64,000 nucleotides of DNA from Phycisphaerae bacterium (lineage in GTDB: Bacteria > Planctomycetota > Phycisphaerae > Sedimentisphaerales > Anaerobacaceae), in assembly GCA_028714855.1 (NCBI GenBank), contig JAQTLP010000007.1, forward strand, positions 124,001 to 188,000, in the 5' to 3' direction. The notes beneath the pieces are model-generated. The model did not search any database. It was given only the letters and a program-made list of their open reading frames with translations, and was not told where the DNA came from. Below, piece by piece: positions 16,575 to 24,355 of this stretch (position 1 is the stretch's first letter; every line of letters starts with the position of its first letter). Both the position numbers and the translations under genes were made by a program.

Positions 16575-17519
16575 ATGAAAACACTTGTAACAGGAGCAGC
16601 CGGCTTCATCGGCTCACACCTTAGTGAGCGACTTCTTGACAATGGCTTGATGGTAGTCGGTATTGACAGTTTCGACGACTTTTACGACCCTCGAATCAAA
16701 CGGCAAAATATCAAAGGTTGCCTTAAGAATAAAAATTTCCAGCTTGTTGAGGCCGACATTCGCGATAGCTCTGCTATGGATAAAGTCGTCGGGGACGGCA
16801 TTGAAATAATCGTCCACCTCGCCGCCAGGGCTGGCGTAAGACCTTCCATTGAGAAGCCGTTGCTTTACGCCGATGTCAATATAAATGGAACTATGGTCTT
16901 GCTCGAAGCTGCAAAAAAATATAAGGTCAACAAGTTCGTCTTCGCCTCAAGCTCAAGCGTTTATGGCAACAATAAAAAAGTCCCCTTCTCCGAAGACGAC
17001 AACGTTGATTTCCCAATCTCGCCCTACGCCGCCACAAAAAAGGCCTGTGAGCTTATCTGCCATACGTATCATCACCTTTACGGAATTTCCATAACGTCCC
17101 TGCGGTTTTTCACCGTCTATGGCCCTCGGCAAAGACCCGACTTGGCCATCCATAAATTTGCTAAGCTCATCGAACAAGGTAAACCCATACCGGTTTATGG
17201 CGATGGCTCTATGATGCGGGATTTCACATACATTGATGATATAATCGACGGCGTCGCCGCGGCAATGGATAAATGTGCTGGCTTCCATCTTTATAACCTC
17301 GGCGAATCACGCCCCATATCGGTCAGCAATTTAATCGCAGAAATCGAAAAAGCCCTCGGCAAAAAAGCTGTCAAAAAATATCTGCCCCCCCAGCCCGGCG
17401 ACGTCGAACGCACGTTTGCTGATGTCACCAAAGCTGTTAACGAGCTTGGCTATAAACCGGATACAATGATTCAGACCGGCCTCGCAAAATTCGTCGAATG
17501 GCTAAGACAAAATGAATAA
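16575..17519 (+). CDS. UDP-glucuronate 4-epimerase (NAD-dependent SDR)
   Basis: 314 aa extended SDR. Rossmann motif GAAGFIGSHLSERLL (~7-21), the HLAARAGVRPSIEKP signature (~78-92) found in GAE-type UDP-glucuronate epimerases, a catalytic S..(Y-x-x-x-K) with SPYAATKKA (~147-155) and RFFTVYGPRQRPDLA (~175-189). The enzyme interconverts UDP-glucuronate and UDP-galacturonate. With the glucuronokinase-like and GalU proteins it would turn free glucuronate into UDP-GalA. It precedes a GT-C-like gene by eight bases. UDP-glucose or UDP-N-acetyl specificity is possible but less likely given the RAGVRPS motif. Confidence 0.88.
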   Translation: MKTLVTGAAGFIGSHLSERLLDNGLMVVGIDSFDDFYDPRIKRQNIKGCLKNKNFQLVEADIRDSSAMDKVVGDGIEIIVHLAARAGVRPSIEKPLLYADVNINGTMVLLEAAKKYKVNKFVFASSSSVYGNNKKVPFSEDDNVDFPISPYAATKKACELICHTYHHLYGISITSLRFFTVYGPRQRPDLAIHKFAKLIEQGKPIPVYGDGSMMRDFTYIDDIIDGVAAAMDKCAGFHLYNLGESRPISVSNLIAEIEKALGKKAVKKYLPPQPGDVERTFADVTKAVNELGYKPDTMIQTGLAKFVEWLRQNE

Positions 17520-17527
17520 CCCCCAAT

Positions 17528-19339
17528 ATGGAAATACAAGCAGACCAAAAAGATTCTGGCTTTCGCAGTTTCATCAGCAGGATTCTAACTCACCGCTTCT
17601 TTCCGCTTTACGCCGCCCTCTTGGCTGTCATACTCACACTCCTTTCTTTGAACGCAGGATTGCTTGTCGACGATTACCACCATAAGCTCTTAATGACCGG
17701 CTCCGACAGTCCAATCAGAATTCTCAATTCACCAATCGATATGTTTAACTTCTTTGACGGCGACCCGGAGCATATCTCCGAAGCAATGGACTATGGTTTC
17801 CTGCCGTGGTGGACTTACGAGAGAATCAAAGGAGCATTCTGGAGACCTCTGGCTTCAATCACACACTGGCTCGATTACATCATTTGGCCGAATAGTCCCC
17901 CGCTTATGCATCTGCATAGTATCTTTTGGTATGGTGCCTTTGTAATGGCGGTGGCAGTTCTCTATCGCAGATTTAAAGTTGTCCCTCTGGTTGCAGGTTT
18001 GGCGGCCCTCTTGTATGCCATTGACGACGCCCACGGCACGCCAGTCGGCTTCCTTGCAAATCGCAATGCCCTTATGGCAACTTTATTTGGCGTCCTCACA
18101 ATCATCGCCCACGACAAATGGCGGCGCAACAATTGGCTCGCCGGGATGGTTTTGAGCCCTTTACTTTTGACAGCAAGTCTATTATCAGCAGAAGCGGGAA
18201 TATCAACTTGCGCATATCTGGCTGCGTATATGTTCTTTATCGATAGAAGCTCCTGGCGTCAGCGAATTGTATCCATGGTTCCTTACGCTGCTGTAGTTAT
18301 AGTTTGGAGGCTTTTGTGGACGCATCTGGGGTATGGTATGGAAAACTTTGGCGTTTACGTTGACCCGCTTAGTGAACCTTTGCGCTTTATAACCGCTGTG
18401 AAAGACCGCGCCCCGTTTCTATTGCTGGGTCAGTTGGCCCTGCCGCCGTCAGATATAACTATGATGCTGCCTCCCTGGTACTCGATTCCATTATGGCGAG
18501 GGGCTCTAATCTTTCTTGTGTTATTAGCTTTTGTTTTTACTCCCCTCCTCCGACGGGACAGGACTGCACGTTTTTGGATGTTCGGTATGTTGCTTTCTAT
18601 ACTGCCTATCTGCGCAACTTTTCCTTCCGACCGTCTTCTGACATTTGTTGGTATCGGTGCAATGGGCCTTGTTGCACAATTGCTTTTCGTTGTCTTTGGC
18701 AAAACCCAGTACCGCCCCAAACTGATTCTCTGGCGTATCCCTGCAACAGTCCTTGCTGTAATACTTATATTCGCCCATCTAATCATTGCCCCACTCGCTC
18801 TGCCAGTTAAAGCTGCTTACCCGATGATGCCGAAAAAAATTACTGAAAAGCTTATGCTCAACTGCCCTCTGGATAACTCTATCGAAAATCAGGACCTTGT
18901 AGTAGTCAACCCGCCTCTTGCATTTCTTGCTATGTCCTCTTCCCTCGTTTGGGAAAGTGAAAACTATCCGATGCCACGCCATTTGAGAGTTCTCACATCG
19001 AGTCTGTTCCGCCCCGTAAAAATACACTGCTCAGACTCCAACACCATCGTTGTCCAGCCCGAATATGGATACTATGCCTGGGTCCTGGATGCTCTCTTCC
19101 GGGATAAAAAGCATCCCTTCTCCGTCGGCGACCGCATCAAGCTGACCGGTATGACTGTTGAGATACTGGAACTCACCGGCGACAACCGCCCCGCCAAAGC
19201 GGCTTTCACATTTTCTGTCCCCCTTGAAGACCCTTCACTGCGATGGCTACAGTATAAAGACGGTTCCTTCGTGCCATTTACCCCGCCCGCCATTGGCGAA
19301 AATATGGTTCTAAAGTCCGAGAAACTCCCGTGGAATTGA
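17528..19339 (+). CDS. Polytopic membrane protein, GT-C glycosyltransferase-like
   Basis: 603 aa with roughly ten to eleven membrane helices to about residue 420 and a soluble C-terminal domain. The first periplasmic loop starts with LVDDYHHK (~45-52), an Asp-Asp motif where GT-C enzymes hold their catalytic acid, and HGTPVGFLANRNALMATLFG (~165-184) lies in the helical core. No exact family is recognised. It begins eight bases after the epimerase stop and ends the plus-strand polysaccharide run. A lipid-linked-sugar transferase is the favoured but unproven reading. Confidence 0.65.
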   Translation: MEIQADQKDSGFRSFISRILTHRFFPLYAALLAVILTLLSLNAGLLVDDYHHKLLMTGSDSPIRILNSPIDMFNFFDGDPEHISEAMDYGFLPWWTYERIKGAFWRPLASITHWLDYIIWPNSPPLMHLHSIFWYGAFVMAVAVLYRRFKVVPLVAGLAALLYAIDDAHGTPVGFLANRNALMATLFGVLTIIAHDKWRRNNWLAGMVLSPLLLTASLLSAEAGISTCAYLAAYMFFIDRSSWRQRIVSMVPYAAVVIVWRLLWTHLGYGMENFGVYVDPLSEPLRFITAVKDRAPFLLLGQLALPPSDITMMLPPWYSIPLWRGALIFLVLLAFVFTPLLRRDRTARFWMFGMLLSILPICATFPSDRLLTFVGIGAMGLVAQLLFVVFGKTQYRPKLILWRIPATVLAVILIFAHLIIAPLALPVKAAYPMMPKKITEKLMLNCPLDNSIENQDLVVVNPPLAFLAMSSSLVWESENYPMPRHLRVLTSSLFRPVKIHCSDSNTIVVQPEYGYYAWVLDALFRDKKHPFSVGDRIKLTGMTVEILELTGDNRPAKAAFTFSVPLEDPSLRWLQYKDGSFVPFTPPAIGENMVLKSEKLPWN

Positions 19340-19378
19340 TGGAAAGTAAAGTGCTGTGCCGGTAATGACAGATTTACT

Positions 19379-19407
19379 TTGAAAAACATCTGAAATTTTG
19401 CTATAAT
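19379..19407 (+). promoter_or_regulatory. Sigma-70 promoter of the subtilase gene
   Basis: TTGAAA (19379-19384) and a perfect TATAAT (19402-19407) separated by exactly 17 bases, about 30 bases before the GTG start at 19438. A well-formed promoter. Confidence 0.7.
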
Positions 19408-19437
19408 AGTGTTTTCAATCTGTTTAATGAGGGTGAT

Positions 19438-21120
19438 GTGTCAAAATACAGATGCATTTTGACAATAGGGGCTGTTTGTGTAGTTGTTTTCTGCCACGAA
19501 TTAGCTATACAAAAAGCCTATGCATTGGAAGAATCTACTGCGCAAGATGGTTCAAATGCCCAGGCTGTTCACGCCCTTGGCGAAACCGGCGAAGATGTCA
19601 ATGTCGGCTTGATTTCTGCGGAGAACACCCGCATAACACATGAAGCATTCAAAGACACCAACGGTGTATCGCACGCATTCTATTATGATGCTACCGATGA
19701 AGACCTTTACGAACCGGATTCTCACGACACATGGGTGGCCGGCGTAGTCGCAAGTAGAGGAGGTGTTTCCCATCCGGATGATATAGGCGTAGCGCCGGGT
19801 GTTGACCTACATAGCGCAAAGGTTACCAGAAAGAAAAGCTCCACTGACCCCAACCGGGTCATCTCATTCGGTTGGATGGCCGATGCTCTTGACAGTCTTG
19901 TAAATGACCGTGATTGCCGGGTAATTGTAACCGGTATCGCATTCGGTCCAGACCTGTCCCCCAATGGTCAAAGCCAATGGACGCTGCTCTACGATTACTA
20001 TGCCTATACTCATAATGTAATCTTCGCCAACCCCTCCGGTAAAGATTACACCAGCCCGACCGTATTCGGCGACAGTTACAACGGCATAACAACAGGAGGG
20101 CTTGTGGTCACCGACCCAGATATCTACTTAAAAGTCGGGACAAACAGTAACAGCGGCCCGACTCTGGACGGCAGACAAAAGCCCGACCTCGCTGCTCCCT
20201 CACAAAATCAAACAATGCCGCACGGCACCTCTGATACCGGTTGGCACGAATGGATTTTCCCCGATGGCGCTACTAGCCTCTCCACACCTCACACCGCGGG
20301 AGTAGCTGCGCTTCTGCTGGGACTGGCTGACGATACTGCAAACCCCGATGACAACCAGAACGAGGTCATAAAAGCTGTGATAGTCAACTCAACTTTTCCC
20401 AACATACTCGACAAACTCGGTAACCCAACCATTCCTGCCGGCCCTAATAACCCCTGGAATAAAGATAGAGGCTACGGCAGAATCGATGCGTTAAGGGCGT
20501 ATCAATTACTCGATTCAAACGAAGTCTCTACCGGTGCCGGCATCACGGAGAAAAAAGGATGGGCTTTTAATACCATTGGCCATGGTCAACAGCACGTTTA
20601 TACAATTTATGCCCCAAAGCGGCACCGCCTCGTAACCACACTGACATGGAGCCGCAGAGTGGAATGGATTGACAATCGGCGCACAGGCATTATTGGTAAA
20701 ATCGACGAGGGTGAGCTTCATCCATATTTAGCTGACCTTGATTTGAGAATTTACGAACCGAATAATACAAACGCAATCTTCAGCAAGCAGACTGATGGTT
20801 TCGACCCCAACGATAACCTTATAAAATGCGATATTCTGCTTACCCATTCCGGCTGGTACACTCTCAAAGTTATGAATAATTCAACTGACGAAACCGCTTA
20901 TTATGGTTTTGCTTTTGAACTGCCGCCGCCGCTGCCGGCTGATTTCGACCTCGACTATATTGTTGACTATAACGATATTCTCAAAATTGCTGAAAACTGG
21001 CTGCAGGAAGCCCCCGGCTCCGATGCGGACTTATTTCAGGATGACTTCATTGATTTCATGGATTTCGCCCTCTTGGCCGAAAACTGGCTCACATCCGACC
21101 CGGCTTACCATCAGGATTAA
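19438..21120 (+). CDS. Secreted S8 subtilase-like protein with dockerin-like tail
   Basis: 560 aa. An N-terminal signal peptide (hydrophobic core ~8-20) is followed by a subtilisin domain. His is kept in SHDTWVAGVVA (~97-107), the nucleophile in GATSLSTPHTAGVAALLL (~280-297), and the oxyanion Asn in IFANPSGKD. At the catalytic Asp position the usual IDTG is VNVGLISAEN (~51-60), with no Asp. After a beta-rich region the C-terminus carries two Asp-rich repeats (DFDLDYIVDYNDILKIAENWL and DLFQDDFIDFMDFALLAENWL) resembling dockerin type I. GTG start with GAGGG upstream. It may be a modified peptidase or an inactive, peptide-binding member. Confidence 0.85.
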   Translation: MSKYRCILTIGAVCVVVFCHELAIQKAYALEESTAQDGSNAQAVHALGETGEDVNVGLISAENTRITHEAFKDTNGVSHAFYYDATDEDLYEPDSHDTWVAGVVASRGGVSHPDDIGVAPGVDLHSAKVTRKKSSTDPNRVISFGWMADALDSLVNDRDCRVIVTGIAFGPDLSPNGQSQWTLLYDYYAYTHNVIFANPSGKDYTSPTVFGDSYNGITTGGLVVTDPDIYLKVGTNSNSGPTLDGRQKPDLAAPSQNQTMPHGTSDTGWHEWIFPDGATSLSTPHTAGVAALLLGLADDTANPDDNQNEVIKAVIVNSTFPNILDKLGNPTIPAGPNNPWNKDRGYGRIDALRAYQLLDSNEVSTGAGITEKKGWAFNTIGHGQQHVYTIYAPKRHRLVTTLTWSRRVEWIDNRRTGIIGKIDEGELHPYLADLDLRIYEPNNTNAIFSKQTDGFDPNDNLIKCDILLTHSGWYTLKVMNNSTDETAYYGFAFELPPPLPADFDLDYIVDYNDILKIAENWLQEAPGSDADLFQDDFIDFMDFALLAENWLTSDPAYHQD

Positions 21121-21154
21121 TTTGGATTGGTTGGGGGCTGAATATGAACGTATC

Positions 21155-23218
21155 CTAACCTGCAAAAAGAGAGCCGAGCTGATAGACAATAAAGGTTACG
21201 ATATACGCCAGAGCTGTCAGGCCGAAGAATTGAAACAGCGCCCAGCCCCATGAGTTTGTTTCCTGTTTGGTCATAGCGACCGTCGCCGCACAAGGCGCGT
21301 AAATCATACAAAACAGCATAATGCAGAAACCCGTCAAAGGACTGTAAGCTGCCTGTAATTTCTCCCTAAGGGTATGCGAGCCTTCCTCGTTATTGCCGAC
21401 CGCGTAAACTATCCCCAACTGCGAGACAAATACCTCTTTGGCGGCGGTCGCGCCAATCAGGGCAGTCCCTATTTTCCAGTCGAAGCCGAGCGGCTTTATT
21501 ACCGGCTCAATTGCAAGCCCTATCCGTCCAATCACCGAGTATTCAAGCTTTTTCTGCTGGGTCTGCTCGGGATTCAAACCTGCCAGTGAACCTTCGCTCG
21601 GCTTCGGGTAACTGCCCGCCAGCCAGAGGACAATCGATATGGCAAGGATTATCGTGCCTGCTTTTTGCAGATACATCCATCCCCTGTGCCACATATGAAG
21701 GCAGACGGATTTGAGCGTAGGCATCCGGTAAGGCGGCAACTCCATAACGAAAGGTGTAGTTTCACCGCTAAAGATAGTGACCCGCAGGACCTTAATGCAG
21801 ATGACCGCCAGAACAATTCCTATTAGGTAAATAAGCCACAGCATCGGCCCGCGCCACTTCTCCACGAAGAAAGCGGGTATTATAAGCGCGTAAATCGTCA
21901 ATTTAGCGCCGCAGCTCATCAGGGGGACAACCATTATCGTCGTCAGCCGATTGCGCCTGTTTTCGAGTATTCTCGCCCCCATTATGGCGGGCACCGAGCA
22001 ACCGAAGCCGATGAGCATCGGAATGAAGCTTTTGCCGTGCAGACCGATTTTGTGCATTATGCGGTCCATAACGAACGCCGCACGCGCCATATAGCCGGTG
22101 TCTTCGAGTATAGAAATCGACATAAACAGCAGCAGTATGTTCGGCAGGAACACAATCACGCCCCCGACGCCGCCTATTACGCCGTCAACAAGGAGCGATT
22201 TAAGCCAGCTTTCGGAACCGGCAGGCCAAAAGTTCGCTATCGTATGACCAGCCCAGCCGAAAAAATGCTCCAGCCAACTCATCGGATACTCGCTTATCCT
22301 GAACGTCAGCATAAATACCAAATACATCAGCAGCAGAAATATCGGCAGACCCAGAACACGATGTATCAGGATGGCATCGGCCATATCGCTTTTGTCATGC
22401 CGCAATTCGACGGTGCTTTTGATGGTCTCCTGGCAGGCGCCGGATATAAAGCCGTATCTTCTGTCCGCAAGGATTATTTCCGGCTCATCGCCGAAAATAT
22501 TTTTAAGATGCTCGATACTCTCTGCCGCATATTTAAGAACCTCTTCGCTTCCGATTTTTTCTCTTATGTTGCCGTCCTGCTCTAATAGTTTTATTGCCAG
22601 CCATCGCTGCCCAAATTTCTTCGCCAATTGCTGTTCTTTGTCGGCGATAAGTGTTTCAATTTTTATAAGCTCCGTTCCAATTTCATCCCCGTAGTTAATC
22701 CTGTGAATCCTTTCCACTTTCCCTTGTCGGGCTGTTTCAATAACGGCATCGAGCAGATTCGCTCTGCCTTTTACCCTGTTGCCAACGGTGGATACTATTC
22801 TCGCTTGCAGAAGCTCCGATAAATACCCTGTATCGAATTGCAGGCCTTTCCGCTCGGCGATGTCGCTCATATTAAAAGCCAAAACCAGGGGCACGTTCAT
22901 TTCCATCAATTGTGTCGCCAAATACAAATTGCGCTCGATAACCGACGAATCAATAACGTCAAGCACAACCTCCGGCTGTTCCTCGATTATGAAATTACGT
23001 GCAATAAGCTCTTCCTCCGAGTAAGCCGACAGACTGTACGTCCCTGGCAAATCCACGACTGTTATTTCGTAATCCTTGTATTGGCACAGTCCTTCTTTTT
23101 TTTCTACCGTTACTCCGGGATAATTTCCTACGTGTTGACGGGCGCCGGTCAGCATATTGAATATGCTGGTTTTGCCGCTGTTGGGATTGCCTGCTATCGC
23201 TACTGTTATTTTCTTCAT
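21155..23218 (-). CDS. feoB: Ferrous iron transporter FeoB
   Basis: 687 aa. The N-terminal G domain shows GNPNSGKTSIFN (G1, residues ~10-21), DLPGTYSL (G3) and NMSD (G4). The rest holds the two Gate/Nucleoside-recognition membrane domains with about eight helices, including PMLIGFGCSVPAIMGARI and a mirrored segment SPLTGFCIMLFCMIYAPCAAT. It imports Fe2+ under anoxic conditions. Its ATG overlaps the feoA stop by four bases. Transcribed from the DtxR-controlled promoter upstream of the three-gene operon. No FeoC is present. Confidence 0.97.
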   Translation of the reverse strand: MKKITVAIAGNPNSGKTSIFNMLTGARQHVGNYPGVTVEKKEGLCQYKDYEITVVDLPGTYSLSAYSEEELIARNFIIEEQPEVVLDVIDSSVIERNLYLATQLMEMNVPLVLAFNMSDIAERKGLQFDTGYLSELLQARIVSTVGNRVKGRANLLDAVIETARQGKVERIHRINYGDEIGTELIKIETLIADKEQQLAKKFGQRWLAIKLLEQDGNIREKIGSEEVLKYAAESIEHLKNIFGDEPEIILADRRYGFISGACQETIKSTVELRHDKSDMADAILIHRVLGLPIFLLLMYLVFMLTFRISEYPMSWLEHFFGWAGHTIANFWPAGSESWLKSLLVDGVIGGVGGVIVFLPNILLLFMSISILEDTGYMARAAFVMDRIMHKIGLHGKSFIPMLIGFGCSVPAIMGARILENRRNRLTTIMVVPLMSCGAKLTIYALIIPAFFVEKWRGPMLWLIYLIGIVLAVICIKVLRVTIFSGETTPFVMELPPYRMPTLKSVCLHMWHRGWMYLQKAGTIILAISIVLWLAGSYPKPSEGSLAGLNPEQTQQKKLEYSVIGRIGLAIEPVIKPLGFDWKIGTALIGATAAKEVFVSQLGIVYAVGNNEEGSHTLREKLQAAYSPLTGFCIMLFCMIYAPCAATVAMTKQETNSWGWALFQFFGLTALAYIVTFIVYQLGSLFAG

Positions 23219-23457
23219 AATTCCTGCGACACCATAATCTTCCGCGCCACCCCCCTGCCTAACATCACTTTGCAGCCCTTAACGCTTATCACAAAAGGCC
23301 CGGGATGCCCGCCCCCTATTACCGTTATCTCCACGTTCGGCACAAGTCCCATGGAAGCCAATCGGCTGTTTAATCCTCTTCCGGCGTCTATATAAGCCAG
23401 CTTGACCTTCTCGCCGCTCTTGACACTGGACAGTGGTTTAACCTGCTTATCCGTCAT
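23215..23457 (-). CDS. feoA: FeoA SH3-like iron transport protein
   Basis: 80 aa, the normal size for FeoA. Shows PLSSVKSGEKVKLAYI at the N-terminus, RLASMGLVPN in the middle and GVARKIMV near the end, the pattern of the FeoA fold. It binds or regulates FeoB's G domain. It overlaps dtxR by eleven bases upstream and feoB by four downstream, so all three are coupled. Confidence 0.94.
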   Translation of the reverse strand: MTDKQVKPLSSVKSGEKVKLAYIDAGRGLNSRLASMGLVPNVEITVIGGGHPGPFVISVKGCKVMLGRGVARKIMVSQEL

Positions 23458-23929
23458 ATGCAGTTTTCCTGTTTTTTCTCTTCCTGCTGTTTTTATAAAA
23501 TCTTTCGAATTTATCAGTAAATTCGTGTCCCTTTTTGCCGTTTTTGGAAACGAACTCTATAAAAGACAGCAGTCTCGCGATGACTTCCGGCCCGAGGGTG
23601 TGTTCCGCCCTGCATGCCGCCTTTTGTGCGGCGTTTTTCTCGACGCCCAATATATCGATAAAAAAGGAGCTGAGAATATTATGCTTTCGGACGATTTCCG
23701 CCGCGCTTCTTTTGCCTGATTCCGTAAGTGTAACGTAATTGTACGGCTTATAGTTGGCCAGTCCCTTCCCTTTAAGGATACGCAGTGCGCTGGTAACGGA
23801 CGCTTTTGATACGCCCAGCGCCCTTGCTATCTCTTTGCTGCGGGCCACGTTAGATTCTCCTGCAAGATTAAAAATCGCTTCGAGATAATCCTCTAAAGAA
23901 GCGCTTAAACCGTTGTTTTTTGTTTCCAT
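23447..23929 (-). CDS. DtxR/MntR-family iron- or manganese-dependent repressor
   Basis: 160 aa. N-terminal winged helix: SLEDYLEAIFNLAGE (~10-24), VARSKEIARALGVSKASVTSAL (~28-49); dimerisation and metal-binding helices with RKHNILSSFF (~80) and ACRAEHTLGPEV (~103-114). The acidic residue in LEDYLE matches the Asp of MntR rather than the Met of DtxR/IdeR, so the primary site looks MntR-like, even though the operon is for iron. No C-terminal SH3 domain is fused; the separate FeoA has that fold. It probably represses its own operon through the palindromes at 23949-23987. Confidence 0.9.
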   Translation of the reverse strand: METKNNGLSASLEDYLEAIFNLAGESNVARSKEIARALGVSKASVTSALRILKGKGLANYKPYNYVTLTESGKRSAAEIVRKHNILSSFFIDILGVEKNAAQKAACRAEHTLGPEVIARLLSFIEFVSKNGKKGHEFTDKFERFYKNSRKRKNRKTAYDG

Positions 23930-23948
23930 AATAACCCTTTTATCTTAA

Positions 23949-23966
23949 TTAGTAAGCTAAACCTAA
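23949..23966. promoter_or_regulatory. Second, imperfect DtxR-type operator
   Basis: On the minus strand this reads TTAGGTTTAGCTTACTAA, close to the classical DtxR/IdeR consensus (TTAGGTTAGCCTAACCTAA) but imperfect. It lies at the expected transcription start, directly downstream of the first operator. Confidence 0.4.
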
Positions 23967-23993
23967 TATAGTTAGCTTTAGCTAACTTGTCAA
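23965..23993 (-). promoter_or_regulatory. Promoter of dtxR-feoA-feoB
   Basis: On the minus strand TTGACA (23988-23993) and TATATT (23965-23970) are separated by exactly 17 bases. The first is a perfect -35, the second one mismatch from -10. The spacer is almost wholly made up of the regulator's palindrome. Confidence 0.75.
23970..23987. promoter_or_regulatory. DtxR-type operator within the feo promoter spacer
   Basis: AGTTAGCTTTAGCTAACT is an 8-2-8 perfect inverted repeat filling the gap between -35 and -10 of the feo promoter. Binding there would exclude RNA polymerase. Its TTAGC/GCTAA core matches DtxR/MntR-family half-sites. Confidence 0.7.
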
Positions 23994-24081
23994 TGGGTTT
24001 TTTGAGAATTTTCTGCAAAAAACCTCTGTTCCTACCGGTTGTCCTGTATTACAATATTAGCTTGTGTGCGGGTATGTGTAT

Positions 24082-24109
24082 TTGAAAATCGTATAGTAAG
24101 TTATATATT
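24082..24109 (+). promoter_or_regulatory. Possible promoter of the small ORF and nrdJ
   Basis: TTGAAA (24082-24087) and TATATT (24104-24109), 16 bases apart. The ATG at 24122 lies only 12 bases after the -10, so the transcript would have almost no leader before the small ORF. Confidence 0.45.
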
Positions 24110-24121
24110 AATAATCTTGAA

Positions 24122-24322
24122 ATGTCTGTTCGCCCTAAAACAAACTCGTTTCTTGGTTCACTCATCGGCTTGTTTTTGTCGGTATTCGGTAGGCGGCCGT
24201 CCAGGCCTGCTGCGGATGATTTCAGGCGAATGGAATTTAAAACCAGCACACAGCATCTGGGAGTCCGGTTTACAGAAAAGATTCGTAATGTTTTCAGATT
24301 TAAGTGGCTGCGAAAATTTTAG
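24122..24322 (+). CDS. Small basic protein of unknown function upstream of nrdJ
   Basis: 66 aa, strongly basic (many Arg/Lys), with one short hydrophobic stretch near residues 9-20 and an amphipathic, Arg-rich end (RFTEKIRNVFRFKWLRKF). It follows a good promoter by 12 bases and ends 33 bases before nrdJ, so it would be co-transcribed. No strong ribosome-binding site is visible; near-leaderless translation is possible. I do not recognise it. A regulatory or RNA-binding small protein, or a chance ORF, are both possible. Confidence 0.45.
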   Translation: MSVRPKTNSFLGSLIGLFLSVFGRRPSRPAADDFRRMEFKTSTQHLGVRFTEKIRNVFRFKWLRKF

Positions 24323-24355
24323 CTCTACACTGCTCTCTAAGAGTCGGAGTCTTTT

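Noticed and set aside
24000-24355. B12 riboswitch before nrdJ
   Set aside because: No B12-box-like sequence or plausible fold was seen, and a promoter plus ORF occupy the space.
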